From the NCBI GenBank assembly GCA_948562205.1, contig CAOYAN010000001.1, forward strand, positions 68,660-132,659: DNA of 64,000 bases, in the 5' to 3' direction. The stretch is from an uncultured Clostridia bacterium (lineage in GTDB: Bacteria; Bacillota; Clostridia; TANB77; CAG-465). A program made the translations under genes and the position numbers. Below, one piece after another: positions 37,380 through 45,603 of this stretch. The notes under the pieces were generated by a model, which was not told the DNA's origin, searched no databases, and saw only the letters and a program-made list of their open reading frames with translations. Position 1 is the stretch's first letter, and each line of letters starts with the position of its first letter.

Positions 37380-38705
37380 CTATTTTTCCTTTCTAAGTAA
37401 TTTCATCATATTAGTTTTATAGTTTTCGACACCTGGCTGATTAAATGGATTTACACCTAATATATACCCACTTATTGCACACGCTTTTTCAAAAAATACT
37501 ATAAGCTGTCCTACATTATATTCATTTATATCGTCTATATTTAAAATCATGTTTGGTACTCCACCCTCAACATGTGCTTCTACAGTCCCCATAAATGCTT
37601 GTTTATTAATATAGTCTATATCTTCTCCTGCAAGATAATTTAGTAAATCTTCATCTTCTTCTAGTTCTGGAAGAGTTATAAAACTCCTATCTTTTACAAC
37701 GTTTATTACAGTTTCAAACATATTCCTTCTACCATCTTGAATAAGTTGACCCATAGAATGTAAATCTGTTGTAAAGTTTACACCTGCAGGAAAAATACCT
37801 TTTCCATCTTTTCCTTCACTTTCACCAAATAATTGTTTATACCATTCAATAAAATATTTAAATGAAGGTTCATAACTTGCCAAAAGCTCTATATCAATTC
37901 CTTTTCTATAAAGTATATTTCTTACTAATGCATAAATATAACAATCATTAGTCTCAATACTTTTTTCATTATATAAGTATGATGCAAACTGAGCACCATC
38001 TAATACATCCTCAATTTCTATATTTGCAACTGCCATTGGTAAAAGTCCTACAGGAGTAAGTACTGAATATCTTCCACCAACATTGTCTGGTATAACAAAT
38101 GTTTCATATTCATTTTTTACTGCTATATCATGTAATATTCCTTTTTCTTTATCAGTAGTAACATATATTCTATCACTTGCACCTCTTACTCCATATTTTT
38201 GTTCTAAAACTAAACGTAGAGTTCTAAAAGCAACAGCAGGCTCTAATGTTTTTCCAGATTTAGATATTACATTTATAGAAAAATCTTTATCTTCTAAATA
38301 CTCTATTAAATTTCTTAAATACTTTCCACTCAAATTATTTCCAGCAAATATAATTTGTGGATGTTTCCTTTTACTGTAAGATACTAAGTTACTAAAATTA
38401 TCAGAAAATAAGTCTATTATAGCTCTAGCACCAAGATATGAGCCACCTATTCCAATTACTACAAAAACATCTGATTGATTTCTAATTCTTTTAGCACATT
38501 CTTTAATTCTTAAAATTTCATCTTCATCTCTGTTAGATGGTAAATCCATCCATCCTAGCATATCTTTTCCTTTTCCGTTTTTATTTGCTAATTTATCATG
38601 TGCCTTAAATACTTCTTTTTCCATTGATTTCATTTCATCATCTGTTATAAAATCTTTAATTCCATCAATATTTAAATGAATTCCTTGTAAATGAATATTT
38701 GGCAT
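37380..38705 (-). CDS. pgi: Glucose-6-phosphate isomerase
   Basis: 441 residues, the short bacterial form. It interconverts glucose-6-P and fructose-6-P. Marks are VVIGIGGSYLGARA, VISKSGKTLEPAVAFR, NVGGRYSVLTPVGLLP, FTTDLHSMGQLIQDG and the C-terminal PFNQPGVENYK containing the catalytic Lys. SD AAGGAGGATAAG lies before the ATG. It is 14 bases downstream of glyA and almost touches the next membrane-protein gene. It is separate from the main glycolytic operon. Confidence 0.97.
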   Translation of the reverse strand: MPNIHLQGIHLNIDGIKDFITDDEMKSMEKEVFKAHDKLANKNGKGKDMLGWMDLPSNRDEDEILRIKECAKRIRNQSDVFVVIGIGGSYLGARAIIDLFSDNFSNLVSYSKRKHPQIIFAGNNLSGKYLRNLIEYLEDKDFSINVISKSGKTLEPAVAFRTLRLVLEQKYGVRGASDRIYVTTDKEKGILHDIAVKNEYETFVIPDNVGGRYSVLTPVGLLPMAVANIEIEDVLDGAQFASYLYNEKSIETNDCYIYALVRNILYRKGIDIELLASYEPSFKYFIEWYKQLFGESEGKDGKGIFPAGVNFTTDLHSMGQLIQDGRRNMFETVINVVKDRSFITLPELEEDEDLLNYLAGEDIDYINKQAFMGTVEAHVEGGVPNMILNIDDINEYNVGQLIVFFEKACAISGYILGVNPFNQPGVENYKTNMMKLLRKEK

Positions 38706-38719
38706 AAACTTATCCTCCT

Positions 38720-39964
38720 TTATATATATTTTTTAGTTAATTCTTCAACTATTGCTTTTGCCTTTCTTTTATTTTGGTTATATTCAATTTCAGTTATATT
38801 TACTATATATTTAGAAAGTACTAAATCCATAGCTTCTGCAAGTTTTACCATATCGTCTTCTTTTAATCCCTTTGTTGTACATGCAGCTGTACCCACTCTA
38901 ATACCGCTAGTAACACTTGCTGGCTTTGGATCATTTGGTATTGCATTTTTATTTACTGTTATATTTACTTCTTCAAGTAATTCTTCTGCCTCTTTACCTG
39001 TCATTTGCTTATTTATTAAGTTTATAAGCATTAAATGATTATCTGTTCCATCTGAAACTAATTTATATTTTCTCTTCTTTAATTCTTTTGCAAGTGTTGC
39101 ACAGTTTTTTACTACTTGATCAATATAATTTGTAAATTCAGGTTGTAGAGCCTCTTTAAAACATACAGCTTTTCCAGCAACTACATGTTCTAAAGGTCCA
39201 CCTTGTATTCCTGGGAATATAGTTTTATCAATTTTTTCTGCATATTCTTTTTTACAAAGAATAAGTCCACCACGTGGTCCTCTAAGAGTCTTATGTGTTG
39301 TAGATGTAACAAAATCAGCATAAGGTACTGGTGACATATGATGTCCTGTACAAACAAGACCTGCAATATGTGCCATATCTACCATTAAATAAGCCTCAAC
39401 TTCATCTGCTATTTCTCTAAATTTTGAAAAGTCTATTTCTCTTGGATATGCACTAGCACCTGCAACAATCATCTTAGGTTTATATTCTCTAGCTTTATTT
39501 AATACATCCTCATAATCAATATATCCATTCTCATCAACACCATAAGCTACAATATTAAATAATTTTCCAGAAAAGTTTACTTTGCTTCCATGTGTTAGAT
39601 GTCCACCATTAGATAAATTCATTCCAAGAATTGTATCTCCTGTATTTAATACGCTCATATATACAGCCATATTAGCTTGACTTCCACTATGTGGTTGAAC
39701 ATTTACATGTTCTGCTTTAAATAACTTTTTGGCTCTCTCTATTGCTATTGTCTCAATTGAATCAACATTTTTACAACCACCATAATATCTTTTTGATGGA
39801 TATCCTTCAGCATATTTATTAGTTAAAACCGAACCTACAGCTTGTCTTACTGCATTACTTACAAAGTTTTCTGATGCTATAAGCTCTATATTGTTATTTT
39901 GTCTCTCTTGCTCCTTTTTTATTAATTCAAATATTTCTACATCTTCATTTTCTAAATTCATCAT
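38720..39964 (-). CDS. glyA: Serine hydroxymethyltransferase
   Basis: 414 residues. A PLP enzyme converting serine and tetrahydrofolate to glycine and methylene-THF. Marks are [26 protein letters not shown], the PLP lysine K225 in [13 protein letters not shown], and [10 protein letters not shown]. Two adjacent ATG codons follow the SD AGGGGGAG; the first is kept. It is the first gene of the glyA-pgi-sugar-transfer operon. Confidence 0.97.
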   Translation of the reverse strand: MMNLENEDVEIFELIKKEQERQNNNIELIASENFVSNAVRQAVGSVLTNKYAEGYPSKRYYGGCKNVDSIETIAIERAKKLFKAEHVNVQPHSGSQANMAVYMSVLNTGDTILGMNLSNGGHLTHGSKVNFSGKLFNIVAYGVDENGYIDYEDVLNKAREYKPKMIVAGASAYPREIDFSKFREIADEVEAYLMVDMAHIAGLVCTGHHMSPVPYADFVTSTTHKTLRGPRGGLILCKKEYAEKIDKTIFPGIQGGPLEHVVAGKAVCFKEALQPEFTNYIDQVVKNCATLAKELKKRKYKLVSDGTDNHLMLINLINKQMTGKEAEELLEEVNITVNKNAIPNDPKPASVTSGIRVGTAACTTKGLKEDDMVKLAEAMDLVLSKYIVNITEIEYNQNKRKAKAIVEELTKKYI

Positions 39965-40122
39965 AATTACTCCCCCTAATAATTTTATAACACTAGTATA
40001 TCATATTATACTAAAAAGAAAAATAGTTTTTTATATTTTACAAGAAAAAAATTATAGTAAAAAATTATAAAAATAATTTAAAATATGATATATCTAACTT
40101 TATTATGATTTACATTTTTTAC

Positions 40123-40151
40123 TTTACATAACATAATTGATGTGCTATAAT
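40123..40151 (+). promoter_or_regulatory. Promoter for the MBL-fold hydrolase
   Basis: TTTACA-N17-TATAAT with an extended TGC before the -10, about 50 bases before the ATG at 40204. Confidence 0.75.
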
Positions 40152-40203
40152 ATTATATAATTCTTATATGCTAAAAGTTTAATAATATTTAGGAGGACTT
40201 TAT

Positions 40204-40884
40204 ATGAAAGCTTTAGGAAATGGATCTGGTTTTTCAAGAATTTATCAATCTGCATATTTTACTGATAATAATGATTTAATTATAATCGATATGGGAGATA
40301 CATCATATCACAAACTTCAAAAAATGGATTTAACTAAATATAATGATATATATCTTTTTATAACTCATACACACTTTGATCATGTTGGAGGACTTCCTAT
40401 ATTTGTACAATATGTATATTATGTCTTAGGAAAAACTCCAATCATTGTTGCACCATCAAAAGAGGTAAGAAAAGATTTATATCAGTTACTTAAAATTGGT
40501 GATATTTTCAAAAATATGTATAAGTTAAAAATAGCAGATAAATTAAAAAAGGATTTCTTTGTAACTGCAATAAAAACTTATCATACTCCAGGATACTTAA
40601 AAGATAAATGTTTTGGATATGTATTTTTAGATAATGGTATTCATACTATTTACACTGGAGATACTTTTACTATTGAGCCTTTTAGACCTTTTATTAAAAA
40701 TACCTCTTCACTCTATATTGATATAAGCGCACATTATGGGAAAGTACATTTAAAACTTGATGAAATTTTAGATGAGCTTAAAATTTATGCAAAAAATGGA
40801 ACAAAAATATATCTTATGCATTTAGATGATAAAAATTTTGTTATGAATGCTATAAAAGGTATCAAAAATATTCATATATTTTGA
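40204..40884 (+). CDS. Metallo-beta-lactamase-fold hydrolase (RNase Z-like)
   Basis: 226 residues. The zinc-binding HTHFDH is at 55-60, followed by VGGLP; a further His lies in KTYHTPG and an Asp in YTGDTF. The opening LGNGSGFSRIYQSAYF is like RNase Z/phosphodiesterase-type members. Function could be tRNA 3'-processing-like or cyclic-nucleotide hydrolysis; it lacks the long exosite arm of RNase Z. SD AGGAGG. Monocistronic with a strong terminator. Confidence 0.8.
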   Translation: MKALGNGSGFSRIYQSAYFTDNNDLIIIDMGDTSYHKLQKMDLTKYNDIYLFITHTHFDHVGGLPIFVQYVYYVLGKTPIIVAPSKEVRKDLYQLLKIGDIFKNMYKLKIADKLKKDFFVTAIKTYHTPGYLKDKCFGYVFLDNGIHTIYTGDTFTIEPFRPFIKNTSSLYIDISAHYGKVHLKLDEILDELKIYAKNGTKIYLMHLDDKNFVMNAIKGIKNIHIF

Positions 40885-40889
40885 AAAAG

Positions 40890-40914
40890 TCCCAGTAGAT
40901 TTACTCTACTGGGA
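40890..40914. terminator. Bidirectional terminator
   Basis: A 10-bp stem TCCCAGTAGA/TCTACTGGGA with a 5-base loop; CTTTTTC follows on the minus strand. It lies between convergent genes. Confidence 0.85.
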
Positions 40915-40923
40915 TTTATTAAA

Positions 40924-41163
40924 TTAGATTTTAAACTCTTCTTTTAATTTTGTATAATTTGCAATACTTATAAGTGATGTATATACTTCCTTTAATTTTT
41001 CTTTTGGAAAATAATATTTTAATATATTTAGTGCATCATTAGAACTAAGTTTAAAAAATATAGCATCATCTTTTAACAATTCTCTAATCTTTAAATATCT
41101 ATCTCTACTTATTTCTTCATTTATTTTTTCTTCATTTAACTTTCTTATATCATCTAACACCAT
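40924..41163 (-). CDS. Small helical protein of unknown function
   Basis: 79 residues, entirely helical and charged, no membrane segment or Cys. It overlaps the end of the 547-residue gene by 14 bases, so the two are coupled. It could be a partner, chaperone or immunity-like subunit of the transglutaminase-fold protein. Confidence 0.6.
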   Translation of the reverse strand: MVLDDIRKLNEEKINEEISRDRYLKIRELLKDDAIFFKLSSNDALNILKYYFPKEKLKEVYTSLISIANYTKLKEEFKI

Positions 41164-42793
41164 AATCTACATCATCTCCTCTTATAGGTGACTTTCTATT
41201 ACCTACAACTTCTCCAGACACATCAATTACTTGTGGTATGCTCTCATTTGCTCTAGACTTTAGGAATTTACCTGATAAAAAATTCTCTTTTAATTTATCT
41301 GGTGAAATGGTATCTAACGATCCTTTAGAACTAGCATAATAATATGATAATTTATTTATATCATGATCATCTTTTATAGTAATTACTCTTGATACATTAT
41401 ATCTATATGAATTTTCAGTAGAAAAATCAATGGAAATATTACATTTATCCATTCTACTAAGTTCTTCTTCTGTAAAAATTTTTTTAGACATTGCATTTAA
41501 ATATGCTATAACATCTAAGGAATCTATACCTTTAGCTTTATTAAATATTCCATTTAATAATTCTATTTTAACTTCTAATGATTTTCCCAATATTTCATTT
41601 CCTAAATTTTCATCATAACTCATATCATCTGCAAATATTTCAGTTACATCTAAGGAATGACCTTCACAAAGACTCATTTCCTCTTCTAATAATTCTCTAT
41701 CTATCTGTTCATCACTAATTACTCTAAAACCACCTATTGGCATACCAAAGGTATTTCTTTGTAAATCTGTGATTTTAGTATTATCTATAGGATTTAACAT
41801 ACTATTTGTAGCATCTGCGATAATAACTTCATCATCTGCAATAAGAGTAACATACTTATGGATTCCATTTCCTGATATAACACTTTCTATTCCTTTTTCA
41901 CTCAATAATTTAGAATATAATTTTGACCATGTATTACAAACAAGTTCATTGTTTTCTAGAGTAACTTCATCAATATTTTGATTATATATTTTTTCTATAA
42001 ATTCTTTATCTAAATCTTTTGGCATTCCACCATATGTTTGACTATATTTAACCTTACTATTTAGTCTTTTATATATTTCTTTAGATAAACCGATTTGACT
42101 CAAATTATCTGGTAAATCAACTAGAATAGCTTCCTTAAATTTCTCATCTAATTCTAAATCTGTTTCAAACTTTACACCATAATGTTCCAAATTTCTATCA
42201 AAAACTATAGGTTTTATATTTTTAAGTATTGCTTTTTTTCCAATTGTTCTAGAATTTTGTAAACTAGCCCCAAATTGGTTTATTTTTGTACGCATTTGTT
42301 CTTTTGAAACACCACAAAAAAATTCTTTATTTTCCTCAAATTTTTTAAATTTTTCCCTTAAGTTTGAATCTCTTATTATTCTGCTTAGCTCTTCAAAAGA
42401 AATATCTTGACTACTTACATCATCACTACTACTTTCTATATACTCTTCCTCATTTACTTTACAAATATTTCTTAATTGTTCATTAGAAAATTTAAATCCC
42501 ATACTTTCAATTATGTTTTTATATTCATTTACTGGTGTAACAAACTCTTCTTTCTTATCCCACGGTGTAAGAAGATCATTAATATCTACTTTTCCATTTA
42601 TAATTGCCTCAATTGTATCAATTGTAAATATTTTTATTGTCTTTTCCTCTAAATATGTATTTTCTCTTAAATTCTCAAAAAAAGTATTTGTTTCCTCTTG
42701 CACTGGATCTTGTACTGGCTCTGGCAAAGCTTGAGGCTCATCTTTTCTGATTTTTTTTAATATTTTTGAAATATAATCTCTTAATTTTCCCAT
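41150..42793 (-). CDS. Transglutaminase-fold protein, no signal peptide
   Basis: 547 residues. A basic N-terminus and a proline-rich linker (PQALPEPVQDPVQEE) are followed by helical regions. A transglutaminase-like core lies around 280-335 with candidate triad C286 (LVCNTWSKLY), H312 (GNGIHKYVTLI) and D327 (IIADATNSML). A C-terminal domain of ~200 residues ends GDDVDYGVR. No membrane or secretion signal is seen. Such cores act as Cys proteases or amide-crosslinking enzymes. A substrate of the nearby T4SS is conceivable but not supported by any signal I can recognise. Confidence 0.65.
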   Translation of the reverse strand: MGKLRDYISKILKKIRKDEPQALPEPVQDPVQEETNTFFENLRENTYLEEKTIKIFTIDTIEAIINGKVDINDLLTPWDKKEEFVTPVNEYKNIIESMGFKFSNEQLRNICKVNEEEYIESSSDDVSSQDISFEELSRIIRDSNLREKFKKFEENKEFFCGVSKEQMRTKINQFGASLQNSRTIGKKAILKNIKPIVFDRNLEHYGVKFETDLELDEKFKEAILVDLPDNLSQIGLSKEIYKRLNSKVKYSQTYGGMPKDLDKEFIEKIYNQNIDEVTLENNELVCNTWSKLYSKLLSEKGIESVISGNGIHKYVTLIADDEVIIADATNSMLNPIDNTKITDLQRNTFGMPIGGFRVISDEQIDRELLEEEMSLCEGHSLDVTEIFADDMSYDENLGNEILGKSLEVKIELLNGIFNKAKGIDSLDVIAYLNAMSKKIFTEEELSRMDKCNISIDFSTENSYRYNVSRVITIKDDHDINKLSYYYASSKGSLDTISPDKLKENFLSGKFLKSRANESIPQVIDVSGEVVGNRKSPIRGDDVDYGVR

Positions 42794-42937
42794 AACAACT
42801 CTCCAATATAATAATATATCACTTTGAAAAATAAGTAAATAGGAAAAATAAAAGTATTTATTTATATATTTCTTTTATGGATTTTACTTTTTCAAGTTAC
42901 CCTCTCAATATTATTTATAAAAAATTTAGCAGAAATA

Positions 42938-42966
42938 TTGACAAAAGCAAAAACTAACTGTATAAT
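42938..42966 (+). promoter_or_regulatory. tRNA promoter
   Basis: Perfect TTGACA-N17-TATAAT, about 18 bases upstream of the tRNA 5' end. Confidence 0.9.
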
Positions 42967-42984
42967 ATAAATTGTATTTGATAT

Positions 42985-43060
42985 GTACCATTAGCTCAGT
43001 TGGTAGAGCAGTTGCCTCTTAAGCAATTTGTCCAGGGTTCGAGCCCCTGATGGTGCACCA
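42985..43060 (+). tRNA. tRNA-Lys (anticodon CTT), CCA encoded
   Basis: A 76-nt cloverleaf. Acceptor GTACCAT/ATGGTGC (one G-U), D arm GCTC/GAGC, anticodon stem GTTGC/GCAAT with loop CTCTTAA and anticodon CTT at 43018-43020, T arm CAGGG-TTCGAGC-CCCTG, 3' ACCA templated. It reads AAG codons. It is a single tRNA unit with its own promoter and terminator, and it borders the accessory island to its right. Confidence 0.97.
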
Positions 43061-43115
43061 TAATGTAAACTAAAACTTATGCAATATAGTAATAAATTGA
43101 TTTTTAAATATAAAT

Positions 43116-43136
43116 AATAAAAGAATTTCTTTTATT
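43116..43136 (+). terminator. Terminator after tRNA-Lys
   Basis: An 8-bp stem AATAAAAG/CTTTTATT with a 5-base loop and TTAT tail, 55 bases after the tRNA. Confidence 0.55.
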
Positions 43137-43225
43137 TTATACACAAAAATCTATTTAGGAACATTTGCCTCGGGTTTTAGCTTTTTTATTTTTATAAAAT
43201 ATATACAGATAAGTTTAATAAAAAT

Positions 43226-43254
43226 TTGACATATACTTAATTTAATGTTATAAT
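43226..43254 (+). promoter_or_regulatory. Promoter of the antitoxin-like RNA
   Basis: Perfect TTGACA (43226-43231)-N17-TATAAT (43249-43254). Predicted transcription start about 43261. Confidence 0.85.
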
Positions 43255-43260
43255 TTAAGT

Positions 43261-43332
43261 ACAACGAATTGTTGAAAGAATTAAATGTTCAAAACAGTCG
43301 ATAAGGTAATTACCGTTACCTTATCTTTTTTT
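43261..43332 (+). ncRNA. Antisense-type small RNA (RNA II-like antitoxin), ~72 nt
   Basis: Starts just after a consensus promoter and ends at a strong terminator: stem GATAAGGTAA/TTACCTTATC, 6-base loop TTACCG, then seven T. It carries DRa (GAATTAAAT, 43278-43286) and DRb (CAAAACAGTC, 43290-43299). Both recur on the same strand at 43457-43465 and 43470-43479, opposite the toxin start, so the RNA can pair with the toxin mRNA across spacer, start codon and codons 3-6. Its terminator loop complements the toxin mRNA terminator loop. This matches RNA II of the pAD1 par locus. A 60-codon open frame crossing this terminator lacks an SD and is discounted. Confidence 0.75.
43300..43332 (+). terminator. 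Terminator of the small RNA
   Basis: A 10-bp perfect stem with loop TTACCG (43310-43315), followed by a T7 tract. Confidence 0.9.
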
Positions 43333-43354
43333 GGAATAAAATTAATAAAAAAGC

Positions 43355-43394
43355 ATAAAATAAAAGTAGTTAGAATTACCGTTCTAACTACTTT
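43355..43394 (-). terminator. Terminator of the toxin mRNA
   Basis: A 13-bp perfect stem (43363-43375 with 43382-43394). Loop TTACCG on the plus strand is CGGTAA in the mRNA. A TATTTTATG tail follows on the minus strand. The stem sequence is unrelated to the small-RNA terminator but the loop is identical, so the two RNAs have complementary loops. Confidence 0.8.
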
Positions 43395-43406
43395 AAATCA
43401 TTTTTA

Positions 43407-43472
43407 TTACTTATTTTTTAACTCTTTTACAAGAATAATCATAAGAAATAAAATAAGAATTAAATAATCCAA
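43407..43472 (-). CDS. 21-residue hydrophobic peptide, probable type I toxin (Fst-like system)
   Basis: A TTG start eight bases after a GGAGG SD. The peptide is one hydrophobic helix (MDYLILILFLMIILV) ending in a charged KELKNK tail, the usual layout of type I membrane toxins, though not recognisably homologous to Fst itself. The mRNA would start near 43504 with a 5'-terminal hairpin ACCUA-CUCU-UAGGU. An alternative pairing of TCACCT with AGGTGA could hide the SD. The start region is complementary to the small RNA from 43261. An in-frame GTG overlaps the SD and is less likely. Confidence 0.7.
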   Translation of the reverse strand: MDYLILILFLMIILVKELKNK

Positions 43473-43479
43473 AACAGTC
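43457..43479. repeat. DRa/DRb direct repeats, second copy (toxin start region)
   Basis: GAATTAAAT, 4 bases, CAAAACAGTC. The first copy at 43278-43299 has the same two blocks with a 3-base gap. The paired short repeats in a fixed order, at the 5' parts of two convergent RNAs, are the hallmark of par-type antisense pairing. Confidence 0.85.
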
Positions 43480-43510
43480 ACCTCCTCTCTACCTAAGAGT
43501 AGGTGATATT

Positions 43511-43539
43511 ATTATAGAATTTTAATACATAATTATCAA
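43511..43539 (-). promoter_or_regulatory. Promoter of the toxin mRNA
   Basis: TTGATA (43539-43534)-N17-TATAAT (43516-43511) on the minus strand, predicting a start near 43504. Confidence 0.8.
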
Positions 43540-43550
43540 GTATAATTGTA

Positions 43551-43826
43551 CTACTCTTTAAAGCAATCTATTATTTGTATAATAGATTGAACTTGTTTTT
43601 TGTTAAGTCCATTTAGACTTATAGATTCTGCATTATCTATTCCTAAAATGTAATCAGATGTAACTTTAAATAAGTTAGACATTTCAATAACATATTTTAT
43701 AGTTGGCATTGATATTCCCATTTCCCAAGCATTTACAGTAGAACGAGATACATTTAAAACTTTTGCAAGTTTTACTTGTGACAAATTATTACGTGTTCTT
43801 AATTCTTTTATTCTTTCTGATATCAT
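43551..43826 (-). CDS. XRE-family HTH regulator
   Basis: 91 residues. An N-terminal HTH_3/Cro-CI domain: ISERIKELRTRNNLSQVKLAKVLNVSRSTVNAWEMG cut here to its pattern of helix 2 LSQVKLAKVL and recognition helix SRSTVNAWE, then YVIEMSNLFKVTSDYILGI. Short C-terminal helices follow. The start at 43826 is chosen because AAGAGGTG lies in the preceding codons. A 17-base inverted repeat overlaps its SD, so it probably represses itself. It sits beside the toxin unit but is separately promoted. Confidence 0.85.
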   Translation of the reverse strand: MISERIKELRTRNNLSQVKLAKVLNVSRSTVNAWEMGISMPTIKYVIEMSNLFKVTSDYILGIDNAESISLNGLNKKQVQSIIQIIDCFKE

Positions 43827-43830
43827 AAAA

Positions 43831-43892
43831 TACACCTCTTGATAATGAAATTATACATTATTAGTCTGTGCATAACATTATCAAAAGATGTA
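43831..43892. promoter_or_regulatory. Inverted-repeat operator before the XRE gene
   Basis: Two 17-base arms, TACACCTCTTGATAATG (43831-43847) and CATTATCAAAAGATGTA (43876-43892), match at 15 of 17 positions. The inner nine bases match perfectly. The left arm covers the SD of the XRE gene and a TATAAT lies between them. This is a likely autorepressor site. Confidence 0.65.
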
Positions 43893-43965
43893 TTGTTTTT
43901 ATAACATTTTTTTAGTTATGTAATATTTCAAAAAATTTTTAAACATATAAACTAAAGATAAAACC

Positions 43966-44673
43966 TCATATAAACTTTCCATTTTTTTGTATTAAAGTGA
44001 CATTATTTAGTAGTTCTTTTTCAAATAAATAATTAATGTTCTTTACAATAGATTTTTCAACTCTATTAGCTGACTTTGACATCATTTCTTTTACATAAGA
44101 TAATGCTAAATTTTTCAATGTTTTTTCTATTTTTTCAGAAGAAGAATCTGCATATTTATAAATAGTTTGTTTTTCTAAGCTTGAAAATGTTGTATATAAA
44201 ATATATTCTTGTTTATCCTCATCATATGTATAATACCAATAGTTTACAACTAACCCACCATAACTATTTTTAGCTCCAATTTCAAATACTATTTTTTTAT
44301 CATCTTCAGCATAGTAGACATCTCTCAACTTAAAAGAAGAGGGGTCTTTTAAATCGCTTACAATGTTTTTACACATATATGCAAGTAAATTTTCTTTATA
44401 AATTAAATCTTTTTTCTCACCTCTTGCTTTTTTATAAGCAGATTCGTAATTTCCTTCTTTTAAATAATCATCAGCTGTTTTAAATATACCTATTTTATAT
44501 AATCCTATACCTGTTACAACAATTAAGATAATCATAGTTAAAATTAAAGTTATAAAGTATATCATCCTCTTAGTAATAAGAGAATGATCATTTAATTTAT
44601 AACCACAATTTAGACAAGTTTTACTAGTGCTAGATATTTCCTTTCCACATTCAGGGCAATGTATAAGTGCCAT
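43966..44673 (-). CDS. Zinc-ribbon membrane protein
   Basis: 235 residues. An N-terminal zinc ribbon C6-x2-C9...C20-x2-C23 (CPECGK, CLNCGYKL), a membrane segment at about 37-58, then an outside domain of helices and strands (LKDPSSFKLRDVYYAEDDKKIVFEIG cut to its pattern). Zinc-ribbon plus TM plus outside-domain proteins are common in gut Firmicutes accessory regions; function is unknown. SD AGGAGG. First of three to four anchored proteins in this block. Confidence 0.7.
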   Translation of the reverse strand: MALIHCPECGKEISSTSKTCLNCGYKLNDHSLITKRMIYFITLILTMIILIVVTGIGLYKIGIFKTADDYLKEGNYESAYKKARGEKKDLIYKENLLAYMCKNIVSDLKDPSSFKLRDVYYAEDDKKIVFEIGAKNSYGGLVVNYWYYTYDEDKQEYILYTTFSSLEKQTIYKYADSSSEKIEKTLKNLALSYVKEMMSKSANRVEKSIVKNINYLFEKELLNNVTLIQKNGKFI

Positions 44674-44736
44674 AAATTTCCTCCTTAGTATCTAATTTTC
44701 TATTTATATTGAATAATATTTATACATTATTTTAAT

Positions 44737-45603
44737 TTAATGTAAAGGCTTTCCTTTATATTCTTCTAACCAATATTCATAATATGGATTTTCCCATTTT
44801 GAGCCATCATAGTACTCTACACTTTTGACACAAGCTATTATATTTTTCATTTTTTCTTCATTGTCATAAATGCTAAAATATTGGTCATCACCATAAGTTT
44901 GATTAGGCTGAATATTTGCAGCTTTTCCCTGTCCTAAAAATAAATAATCCTTATATGATATGTTTAAAGGATAACCATTTTCATCATAAGCTAAAACACC
45001 TACAACAAAATCTTTTACAACTTTGTTAGTATTATTTTTAACTATAACTCGTACACCTGAAATACTATCAGAATACCACTCTGTATGAGTTTTAGCTGAC
45101 TCAACTGTTATTTCTTGCTCTGCTTTATCTTTTTCAATTTTTTGTTTAGTTGCTTTTTCTTCAATATCATTAAGTTTACTTGTAATAGTGGAATCATTTT
45201 TTATTATTTCACTTAAATCAGAAAGCTTTTCTTTTGCTTCTATATAGTTATTATCATTTATCAATCTTTCTACATCATTAATTACAGTATCTTTTATATT
45301 ATTTGTGTTATCTTTAATAAATCTTTGTGCAACTTTGTAATTATTATTATCTTTTTCAATAACTTTAGCATAATTTTTGTATGCTTCAAACAAGTCAGTT
45401 TGTTCCATTTCTTTAGCTTTTTCAAAGTAGTCTTTTGATTCTTTTAATTCTTCTAAATCATTTATAGCTTTATCAACTTTTCCAGTTAATTTAGTAAGTT
45501 GCTTCAAAGACTCAAACTTTTCTTTTATTGATGTATAATCTATTTTTTCATCAATAAAGTCATTTAACATTTCATTTAATTCATTATTTAGTACCTTTTC
45601 CAT
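44737..45603 (-). CDS. C-terminal part of a membrane-anchored helical protein (split by a poly-A frameshift)
   Basis: 288 residues: long charged helices (about 1-170), then a beta-domain (GVRVIVKNNTNKVVKDFVVG) like DUF4352/FxLYD-type modules. No signal peptide and no SD before its ATG. The frame upstream (45588-45815) supplies a membrane anchor and breaks at A7 (45611-45605). A -1 shift there joins the two as ...YNDKKN-MEKVLNN.... So this is most likely the body of one 360-residue protein. It could be a genuine mutation, a sequencing error, or programmed/transcriptional slippage. Confidence 0.65.
   Translation of the reverse strand: MEKVLNNELNEMLNDFIDEKIDYTSIKEKFESLKQLTKLTGKVDKAINDLEELKESKDYFEKAKEMEQTDLFEAYKNYAKVIEKDNNNYKVAQRFIKDNTNNIKDTVINDVERLINDNNYIEAKEKLSDLSEIIKNDSTITSKLNDIEEKATKQKIEKDKAEQEITVESAKTHTEWYSDSISGVRVIVKNNTNKVVKDFVVGVLAYDENGYPLNISYKDYLFLGQGKAANIQPNQTYGDDQYFSIYDNEEKMKNIIACVKSVEYYDGSKWENPYYEYWLEEYKGKPLH

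Noticed and set aside
42985..43060. tRNA-Lys 3' end as an attachment site
   Set aside because: I found no second copy of the tRNA 3' end (TTCGAGCCCCTGATGG) in the window.
43285..43467. A 60-codon plus-strand frame across the toxin region
   Set aside because: No SD, and it reads through the strong small-RNA terminator. The opposite strand carries a better-supported 21-codon gene.
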